This document shows positions 54,340 through 61,302 of a stretch of DNA of 64,000 nt, in pieces. Below the pieces are notes generated by a model, which made no database searches, was not told where the DNA came from, and saw only the letters and a list, made by a program, of their open reading frames with translations. Position 1 is the first letter of the stretch, and the number at the start of each line of letters is the position of its first letter. Origin of the DNA: an uncultured Mesonia sp. (GTDB lineage Bacteria > Bacteroidota > Bacteroidia > Flavobacteriales > Flavobacteriaceae); contig CANMOY010000002.1 of NCBI GenBank assembly GCA_947499595.1, positions 344,377-408,376 of the forward strand, in the 5' to 3' direction. The position numbers were made by a program, and so were the translations under genes.

Positions 54340-55137
54340 ATGGAGATATTAAGTTTTAAAATAAGTGGTAAAATGGCACATTTCCGCAAGTATTTTGCCA
54401 ATAATACCGCATTTAGTTTTTCAATTCCGCCAAGAACAACTTTGATGGGGATAGTAGCAGCTGCTATGGGGTGGTCAAAAGACTCCTATTACGAAAAGCT
54501 ATCATCTGAAAATATTCAATTTGGAATAAGGGTAGTAAGCCCGCTGAAAAAAAGCTTCCACCGATTGAATTTTCTCAGCATTAAATCTACCGGAGATATG
54601 GCCAAAAAATGGTCTTCAGATTTTCGTGGAGAAGGTGGGCGAATTCAAACACCGTTCGAAATTGTGAGTGCCTGGGATATTGCTAAGGACAATGTAGTGT
54701 ATCAAGTATTTTTAAAAGCAAATAAGGGTGGTGAAGACACCTTTAATTCAATAAAAAACCAATTTTTAGAAAAAGAACCAGTTTACAACATAAGTTTGGG
54801 TACAGCCAACTTTTCAGCTCAATTATCAGACATTGACTTGATCAAAAACGATAAAGTAGAAAAAAAGGAGAGTTCAGATTACATATTAATGGATTCGGCC
54901 TTGCCGGTAGATAATGTAGAAGATTTAAAATTTGAGAAAGAAGAGTATACAAATTACAATTTTGTGGAAGAAGATATGCTTCCGAGTGATTTTAAGGCTA
55001 ATGGAAATCGAGAAGTTCGAAAGATGAATAAACTTTTGTTCTCAACCACTGAAAATCCATTACGGGTAAAATTAAAAAATTCATATTATCATATTCTTGG
55101 TAGGTCTCAAAATTTGAATATTCAATTTATGGAATAA
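54340..55137 (+). CDS. cas5: Cas5 (type I-B)
   Basis: The 265-residue protein starts MEILSFKISGKMAHFRKYFANNTAFSFSIPPRTTLMGIVAAAMGW, the typical Cas5 RAMP N-terminus with the PPRTTLxGI motif. It binds the crRNA 5' handle and caps Cascade. Its stop overlaps the cas3 ATG by one base. Confidence 0.95.
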   Translation: MEILSFKISGKMAHFRKYFANNTAFSFSIPPRTTLMGIVAAAMGWSKDSYYEKLSSENIQFGIRVVSPLKKSFHRLNFLSIKSTGDMAKKWSSDFRGEGGRIQTPFEIVSAWDIAKDNVVYQVFLKANKGGEDTFNSIKNQFLEKEPVYNISLGTANFSAQLSDIDLIKNDKVEKKESSDYILMDSALPVDNVEDLKFEKEEYTNYNFVEEDMLPSDFKANGNREVRKMNKLLFSTTENPLRVKLKNSYYHILGRSQNLNIQFME

Positions 55138-57563
55138 TGCAATTTTTTTCACACAGCAAAATAGGTGCAAACGGGAAAACTTATGGTTCTAAAGAACTAA
55201 AGGTTCATATAATGGGCGTAAAAGAAAACGCCCTTTTTCACTTTACGGGAAACTTATCTTTAGGATTCTCTGATGAAGAGTTACAAGAACTTCTAGAGTT
55301 GGTTGTCTATTATCATGATTTAGGGAAATACACCACTTATTTTCAAAACTATCTTTTAAAGAAAGAACCTATTGATGTTTTATTAAAACGACACGCTCAA
55401 ATAGGAGGGTTTGCCGCCTATAATTCCATTTTGGAAGAAAATGAAAAGAAGGCACTTCTAGCTTTCTACCTTATTTACCTGCATCACAGCCAGCTAATTG
55501 ATTTGATGGAAATTTCTTCAAAATTAGGTGAAAACTTAAAACGAATAATTGGTAAACAAACGGCTGACCTTCAAGCATCTTTTAAATCTATTGAAAAAGA
55601 CTTGAGTGTTGATAATATTGAGCATGTTATAACCTATTCAGATGAAAGAAAATTAAGAAAAGGTTTTAAGCATTGGAGTAAAAAGTATAGTTCTATTCAA
55701 GACTACTTTCTTATTAACTATTTGTTTTCGTTGCTTATTGAAGCGGATAAACTGGATGCCTCCGACACCAAACCATATGTCTTAAAACCGATAAACCCGT
55801 TATCTGTTGATAAAAGATTTGGAAAACCTGAAATTAAAACCAAAAAACTTTATGAATTATCCAATAATGAATTAAGGAATTATTGCCGAACAATGGTAGT
55901 TTCCCAACTTAATGATAAAGATATTCTAGACAATTATCTTTTTACCCTTACGGCTCCAACTGGAATTGGAAAAACAATGACTGCACTAGATTTTTCTTTA
56001 AAGTTAAAAGAAAAAATCAAACAAAAAACAGATAAAGAATCACGCATTATTTATGCGCTACCCTTTATCAACATAATTGAGCAGGCGTTAAATGAATATA
56101 AGAATACATTGAACGATCAAGAAATAAATATCTTAGGGCATTATCAATTTGCGGATGTATTTGGCGGAACTGAAACCAATAAAAATGATGATGGAGTTGA
56201 GTCAAATTACAATCAAAAGCTTATGGCTTTAGATACCTGGCAGGCAGATATTGTCATCACTTCCTTTGTTCAGTTTTTCGAAACTTTAATTGGTAATCGT
56301 AATAAATTGCTTAAAAAATTCAACCATTTTGCTCATGCCATTATTATTCTGGACGAAGTACAAACGCTTCGCTTAGACCAAATGCCTTTATTGGGAGCGG
56401 CATTATTTTATCTTTCTAAATTTTTAAAATCCCGTGTCATTTTAATGACGGCTACACGTCCCAAAATTTTTGAATTGGCTCAGAAAGAAATTCTCACTAA
56501 CCAGAATGAAAAGATACAAGCTAAAGAATTGCTCAGTAATTATGAAGAGGTTTTTTCAATATTTGAGAGAACTTCCATTCAGCCACTTTTAGATAAATTA
56601 GAATCGGAAGTCGAAGAAAGAACAAAGGAGTTTATCGATTCAATTTTCAAAGAAAAATGGCAGCCAGATAAATCTTGTTTGATTGTTTGCAACACTGTTA
56701 AACGTTCGATAGAAGTTTTTCAGGATTTACAAAACTATTTAGAACAAAACGGATTAGAAAATCCAATTTATTACTTATCGACCAATATTATACCTGCCAA
56801 TCGATTTGAAAGAATTGAAAAAATAAGAACTGATCTCAATGAAAATAAAGCACCAATTTTGATAGCTACTCAAGTTGTCGAGGCAGGAGTTGATTTAGAT
56901 TTTGATATGGGTTTTCGTGATATCGGCCCAATAGATTCAATTATTCAAGTTGCGGGAAGAATAAACCGAAACAACGATATTTCACGAAAACATTCGCCGC
57001 TATTCATCGTGGATTTTGATAAAAAAATGACGGTAAAAGTTTATGGTCGCTTGGCATATCAGCAAGCAAAAAGCGCATTAAAACAACAAGATCATTTTAA
57101 AGAAAAAGACTATTTACAGCTTATTCAGGGTTATTTTGATGGAATTTCAGATAGAAGTTCTTTCGAAGATGCAAGACAATTCTTTCAATCTATGCGAAAT
57201 TTAAAATATGATTCAGATGATAAGGAAAATCTACCAGTTTCAGCTTTTAGGATTATAGAAGAATCGGATAGATACAGTCCAGTTTATGTTGAAACGGATA
57301 ACAATGCCACAATCTTATTAGGGAAATATCTGGAGAAAATAAGAAATGAAATTAGTAAAGAAGAGTTCGACAGAAAATGGAAACTACAATTTCAACAGCA
57401 AATTATTTCAGTGCCAAAATATTTATGTGAGGACTTAGAAACTGTTAATGAATATGAGGAAAGTATCTTACTAGTGTCATTTGAGGAATTAGCTTCTAGA
57501 TATTGTAATAATACAGGATATATTAGAGATTCTGAAGATAAGAATAAAAGCTTTGTTTTTTAA
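55137..57563 (+). CDS. cas3: Cas3 nuclease-helicase
   Basis: The 808-residue protein fuses an N-terminal HD nuclease (His60-Asp61 in YYHDLGKY) to an SF2 helicase. Helicase motifs: APTGIGKTMTAL (Walker A), IILDEVQTL (DEVQ), MTATRPK (III), ATQVVEAGVDLDFDMG (V) and QVAGRINRNN (VI). Cas3 unwinds and degrades target DNA recruited by Cascade. All main motifs are intact. Confidence 0.95.
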   Translation: MQFFSHSKIGANGKTYGSKELKVHIMGVKENALFHFTGNLSLGFSDEELQELLELVVYYHDLGKYTTYFQNYLLKKEPIDVLLKRHAQIGGFAAYNSILEENEKKALLAFYLIYLHHSQLIDLMEISSKLGENLKRIIGKQTADLQASFKSIEKDLSVDNIEHVITYSDERKLRKGFKHWSKKYSSIQDYFLINYLFSLLIEADKLDASDTKPYVLKPINPLSVDKRFGKPEIKTKKLYELSNNELRNYCRTMVVSQLNDKDILDNYLFTLTAPTGIGKTMTALDFSLKLKEKIKQKTDKESRIIYALPFINIIEQALNEYKNTLNDQEINILGHYQFADVFGGTETNKNDDGVESNYNQKLMALDTWQADIVITSFVQFFETLIGNRNKLLKKFNHFAHAIIILDEVQTLRLDQMPLLGAALFYLSKFLKSRVILMTATRPKIFELAQKEILTNQNEKIQAKELLSNYEEVFSIFERTSIQPLLDKLESEVEERTKEFIDSIFKEKWQPDKSCLIVCNTVKRSIEVFQDLQNYLEQNGLENPIYYLSTNIIPANRFERIEKIRTDLNENKAPILIATQVVEAGVDLDFDMGFRDIGPIDSIIQVAGRINRNNDISRKHSPLFIVDFDKKMTVKVYGRLAYQQAKSALKQQDHFKEKDYLQLIQGYFDGISDRSSFEDARQFFQSMRNLKYDSDDKENLPVSAFRIIEESDRYSPVYVETDNNATILLGKYLEKIRNEISKEEFDRKWKLQFQQQIISVPKYLCEDLETVNEYEESILLVSFEELASRYCNNTGYIRDSEDKNKSFVF

Positions 57564-57579
57564 AAATTATACTATCAAC

Positions 57580-58263
57580 ATGCAAACCCTAACCACACAA
57601 AAATTAAAAATCACCAAAATTCAGTTTCCCGAAATTCAGCTTAAAACGCGCGATGCCCATAAGCTGCGAGGATATTTTGGAGAATTATTTAAGGAGCACT
57701 CTCCTTTATTACATAACCATTACCAAGATGGTAGTTTGCGCTACCGGTATCCGCAAATACAGTATAAAATAATAAATAAAACACCAAATCTTATTGGTTT
57801 AGAAGAGGGAGCCGATTTGCTCACCCAGCTTTTTTTAAAAATTAAGGAGGTGAATATTAACGGAAAGACTTATCCAGTACACACTAAAAATATAAGTCAG
57901 CAACAAATAGAAATTGGCTATTCTAATGGTTTGCACGAATATAAATTTGAAACTTTGTGGATGGGTTTAAACCAGAAAAACTATTCGAAATTTGTAAGTC
58001 ACCAATCCGTTAAGGAAAAAGATGATATGTTAAATGCAATATTAACAGGTCATATTTTAGGCTTTTTTAAAACTTTTGGAGTAGCACTAAAACCAGAAGA
58101 GCGCATTATGGTTAAACATCAGCTAACACAAAAGAGCACTAATTTTAAGGGTCAGAAAATGCTAGCCTTCACAGGAAGTTTTATTTGCAATGCGAGGTTA
58201 CCAGATTTTGTAGGCTTAGGAAAATCGACCTCAAGAGGTTTTGGAACTATAAAATTAATCTAA
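57580..58263 (+). CDS. cas6: Cas6 crRNA endonuclease
   Basis: From the ATG at 57580 (MQTLTTQKLKITKIQFPEIQLKTRDAHKLRGYFG) it has 227 residues; the in-frame ATG at 57553 lies inside the cas3 end. The C-terminus FVGLGKSTSRGFGTIKLI carries the glycine-rich loop of Cas6. It processes the repeat RNA, leaving the ATTGAAAC 5' handle. Its location after cas3 is unusual for I-B, where cas6 is usually first. The stop overlaps the cas1 start (TAATG). Confidence 0.85.
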   Translation: MQTLTTQKLKITKIQFPEIQLKTRDAHKLRGYFGELFKEHSPLLHNHYQDGSLRYRYPQIQYKIINKTPNLIGLEEGADLLTQLFLKIKEVNINGKTYPVHTKNISQQQIEIGYSNGLHEYKFETLWMGLNQKNYSKFVSHQSVKEKDDMLNAILTGHILGFFKTFGVALKPEERIMVKHQLTQKSTNFKGQKMLAFTGSFICNARLPDFVGLGKSTSRGFGTIKLI

Positions 58264-59258
58264 TGCAAATATTTATTAACACCTACGGAACTTATGTTCA
58301 TGTTAAGGATGATATGTTCCAGATTAAAATAAGGGAGGAAAAGAACAAGCCTGTTAAAATAAATCATATCGCTGCACATAAAATCACATCATTTGTAATG
58401 AGCAAGGGGGCGGCACTAAGTACAGATGCAATTGCTTTAGCTTTAAAACATAATATAGATATTGTAGTGGTTGATTATAATGGGCATCCAATGGGTAGGT
58501 TTTGGCATAGCAAATTAGGCAGTACAACAAAAATAAGAAAAGAGCAATTAAAAGCTTCTTTAAATGAGAATGCTGTGTTTTGGGTAAAGCAATGGTTAGA
58601 AAACAAGTTAGAGAATCAAGCAGATTTTTTACAAGACTTAAAAAAACATAGGTCTAAACTTCATGCTAAATTAGATGAAAAGATTAATGCAATTTTAGAA
58701 TTTCGCAGCAAAATCAATTCAAGTCAGTCTACCGATATATCGGCGATTGCCGATTCTTTTAGAGGATGGGAAGGTTCGGCAGGTAGGCAATATTTCGATG
58801 CTTTGGCTATATGTATGCCCAATAGCTTTGCATTTAGAGGAAGGAGTTTTAGACCCGCCCAAGACGAATTTAATGCCATGCTTAATTATGCCTACGGCAT
58901 ACTTTATAGTCGTATAGAACGAGCACTTATGCTGGCCGGTTTAGATCCCTTTGTCGGGTTTATGCATCGTGATGATTATAACACTAAAAGCTTGGTTTAT
59001 GATTTTATTGAACCTTATAGGATACACGCAGAACGATTTGTTTTTCGATTATTTACAGGAAAAAAAATCAATAAGAATTATTTTTCTTCCTTCACAGGTG
59101 GGGTTTCGCTGAATGAAGACGGAAAGGCCTTTTTTGTGGCTCCTTACTTAGAATATCTAGATAGCGATAAAATAAGATACAAAGGAAGGTTGCAAACCAG
59201 AATGAATGCCGTACAATTAGAAGCACATCGATTTGCGAATAGTTTGATTGAAGGTTAG
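58263..59258 (+). CDS. cas1: Cas1 integrase
   Basis: The ATG at 58263 (MQIFINTYGTYVHVKDDMF) gives 331 residues; a longer frame from 58185 overlaps cas6 and is rejected. Cas1 features: AAHKITSFVMSKGAALSTDAIALALKHNIDIVVVD, SFRGWEGSAGRQYFDAL (catalytic Glu), GFMHRDDYNTKSLVYDFIEPYR (catalytic His and Asp/Glu). It integrates spacers with Cas2. A repeat-rich insert separates it from cas2. Confidence 0.95.
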   Translation: MQIFINTYGTYVHVKDDMFQIKIREEKNKPVKINHIAAHKITSFVMSKGAALSTDAIALALKHNIDIVVVDYNGHPMGRFWHSKLGSTTKIRKEQLKASLNENAVFWVKQWLENKLENQADFLQDLKKHRSKLHAKLDEKINAILEFRSKINSSQSTDISAIADSFRGWEGSAGRQYFDALAICMPNSFAFRGRSFRPAQDEFNAMLNYAYGILYSRIERALMLAGLDPFVGFMHRDDYNTKSLVYDFIEPYRIHAERFVFRLFTGKKINKNYFSSFTGGVSLNEDGKAFFVAPYLEYLDSDKIRYKGRLQTRMNAVQLEAHRFANSLIEG

Positions 59259-59617
59259 AAAGGAGAATGTTGGAATGGGAGAATGTTGGAATGAATGAAT
59301 GTGAGAATGAATGAATGTTTGAATGAGAGAATGTTGTAATGAGAGAATGTTTGAATGAGAGAATGTTGGAATGTTAGAATGTTGGAATGTTAGAATATAT
59401 AAGTTTGAATATGAGGTCATTGAATCATTCAATCATTGAACCATTGAAATGAACGTTAGAATGAGAGAATGTTGGAATGGGGGAATGTTGGAATGAATGA
59501 ATGCTGGAATGAATGAATGTTAGAATGTTAGAATGAGAGAATATATAAGTTTGACTTCAAGGTCATTAAATCATTGAGCCATTAAATCATTGAGCCATTG
59601 AATCATTAAAAATAACC
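59259..59617. repeat. Degenerate minisatellite left of the four-helix-bundle gene
   Basis: Built of variants of GAATGTTGGAATGAGAGAATG in many copies, ending in GGTCATTAAATCATTGAGCC-type repeats. The segment around 59538-59614 recurs almost unchanged to the right of the next gene (60137-60233). Short - strand frames here are artefacts of the repeat. Confidence 0.85.
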
Positions 59618-59635
59618 TTGAAAAATGGGGAGATT

Positions 59636-60016
59636 ATGGAAAATACTACAAAGATAAAGTTCGTAAATAAATTGAAAGCCAGAACGAAGAAGGCGGCTAT
59701 AGACGTTATTTTTTTAACTAGAAATTTTCAACAGAAAAAGGAATTGCAGGTAATTACCTATCAGATAGTTAAAAGCAGTACATCAGTAGCAGCGAATTAT
59801 AGAGCTGCTTCTCGAGCAATTTCAGAACGAGCACTGTATTCAAAAATGAAGATTGTAGAAGAGGAAGCTGACGAAACGGTTTTTTGGTTAGAGATTTTAC
59901 AAGAAATAGCTCCCGAACTGGAACCTAAAATAAAAAACTTAGAAATGGAATATGTAGAAATATTAAAAATTATAGCTAAAACAAATAAAACACTTAGATT
60001 AAAATTTAAAAATTGA
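59636..60016 (+). CDS. Four-helix-bundle protein (23S rRNA intervening-sequence type) inserted between cas1 and cas2
   Basis: The ATG at 59636 is preceded by a purine-rich GGGGAG site 8-9 bases upstream; the protein has 126 residues. It is all-helical: NKLKARTKKAAIDVIFLTRNF, QVITYQIVKSSTSVAANYRAASRA, KMKIVEEEADETVFWLEILQE and a C-terminal helix. SVAANYRAA and KMKIVEEEADETVFWL are typical of the S23/IVP family of four-helix bundles, related in fold to Avd of diversity-generating retroelements. Function unknown. It breaks the usual adjacency of cas1 and cas2. Confidence 0.85.
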   Translation: MENTTKIKFVNKLKARTKKAAIDVIFLTRNFQQKKELQVITYQIVKSSTSVAANYRAASRAISERALYSKMKIVEEEADETVFWLEILQEIAPELEPKIKNLEMEYVEILKIIAKTNKTLRLKFKN

Positions 60017-60241
60017 AGGGGACGATGAATGAATGTTAGAATGAGAGAATGTTGGAATGTGAGAATGAGAGAATGTTGGAATGAATGAATGCTGGAATGA
60101 ATGAATGCTGGAATGAATGAATGTTAGAATGTTAGAATGAGAGAATATATAAGTTTGACTTCAAGGTCATTAAATCATTGAGTCATTAAATCATTGAGCC
60201 ATTGAACCATTTAACCTCTGAACCATTAAAAAACTACTACT
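60017..60241. repeat. Degenerate minisatellite right of the four-helix-bundle gene
   Basis: Same family of GAATG-type units as 59259-59617, and the same end block (AGTTTGACTTCAAGGTCATT, then ATCATTGAGCC units) before cas2. The two flanks are thus direct repeats of each other around the inserted gene. Confidence 0.85.
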
Positions 60242-60532
60242 ATGATAATTTGGGTTTTGTATGATATTAAAAATGATGCAGCTAGAAATTTTGTTGCCAA
60301 AACCTTAAAACAGGCTGGGTTATATCGTGTGCAATATTCGTGTTTTCTAGGTACGCTTAATGCGGATGAAAAAGATACTTTAGAACTGCAGATTGAGAAA
60401 GTAATCAATGAAGAGACCGATAAAATATATATCTTTCGGATGAATAAAGAACAATTAAAGGAATGTACTATGATGGGGCAAGCCTTTGATGAAAAACTAG
60501 TAACCGATGAAGTAAAAGCACTCTTTTTTTAA
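60242..60532 (+). CDS. cas2: Cas2
   Basis: The 96-residue protein opens MIIWVLYDIKNDAARNFVAKTLKQAGLYRVQYSCFLGTL, the ferredoxin-like Cas2 fold with the conserved Asp in YDIKND. It forms the Cas1-Cas2 integration complex. The stop overlaps the cas4 ATG by one base. Confidence 0.95.
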   Translation: MIIWVLYDIKNDAARNFVAKTLKQAGLYRVQYSCFLGTLNADEKDTLELQIEKVINEETDKIYIFRMNKEQLKECTMMGQAFDEKLVTDEVKALFF

Positions 60533-61107
60533 TGCAAAGTTTTTATCCATCTCAAATAATCGAGTTTCTATATTGCCCACGTTATACTTATTTTGAATAC
60601 GTTTTACGCATACCGCAATACGAAGAAAAATTTTATAAAGTAGAGCGGGGTAGGGAGGTTCACGATCAAAAATTAGAGCAAAATAAAAATTATTTACGCA
60701 AAAAAATAGGAGTACAAGAGAAATGGTTAGACCAATATCTCGGGGTGCAGGGTTTACGAGGCAAGATAGATGAAGTATTGCAGTTGAAAGATGGTTCATA
60801 TGCACCTTTAGATTATAAATTTGCACAATGGAAAGATAAGGTTTACAACACTTACAAGCAGCAACTATATTGTTATGCGGTGCTTATTGAAGAAAATTTT
60901 GACACCCAAGTTAAAAAGGGTTTTTTGGTTTATACCCGAAGTAAACATAAACTGATTGAAGTAAATATTCCCACAGAAGCTAAAGACGAAATAAAATCGA
61001 GCACGGATGAGATGCTAACTATTATACGGCAAAATAAATTTCCTAAGCGCACTAAATTCAAGAAAAGATGTGTAAATTGTACCTATCGTAATATTTGCAT
61101 CAAGTAA
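60532..61107 (+). CDS. cas4: Cas4 nuclease
   Basis: The 191-residue RecB-type nuclease starts FYPSQIIEFLYCPRYTYFEYVL and has GLRGKIDEVLQLKDGSYAPLDYKFA (catalytic Asp and Lys) and QQLYCYAVLIEE. The C-terminus KKRCVNCTYRNICIK with the N-terminal Cys provides the Fe-S cluster ligands. It selects and trims prespacers with the correct PAM. Last cas gene, directly before the leader. Confidence 0.95.
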   Translation: MQSFYPSQIIEFLYCPRYTYFEYVLRIPQYEEKFYKVERGREVHDQKLEQNKNYLRKKIGVQEKWLDQYLGVQGLRGKIDEVLQLKDGSYAPLDYKFAQWKDKVYNTYKQQLYCYAVLIEENFDTQVKKGFLVYTRSKHKLIEVNIPTEAKDEIKSSTDEMLTIIRQNKFPKRTKFKKRCVNCTYRNICIK

Positions 61108-61302
61108 TTAGTTTCCAGGTGCAAATTTATTTTAAGACATTAAAAAAATTGAGCTTATGGAAGTTATAGCAAGGGATTTAGAATACGGAAAAGTATTGAA
61201 AATGCTTTTTTATACGTTCTTTGACATACTGAACTTATTAAAGTTAAGATTTTTGAAATGCTTAAAAAGAATTGTTATTACTGATTTCCAAGGAAAAATC
61301 GC
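61108..61302 (+). promoter_or_regulatory. CRISPR leader
   Basis: 195 AT-rich bases between cas4 and the first repeat. The orientation is set by the repeat end ATTGAAAC, the normal 5' handle of type I-B crRNA, so transcription runs rightwards from here. TTTGACATA at 61220-61228 is a conceivable -33/-35-like element. A 57-codon frame at 61157 that runs into the first repeat is not considered a gene. Confidence 0.75.

Noticed and set aside
58185..58262. Extended cas1 start inside cas6
   Set aside because: Cas1 proteins begin at MQIFINTYG-like sequence; ATG at 58263 forms the usual TAATG coupling with cas6.
59217..59432. - strand frame with repeated SNIPTFSHSN-like peptide
   Set aside because: Artefact of the GAATG minisatellite.
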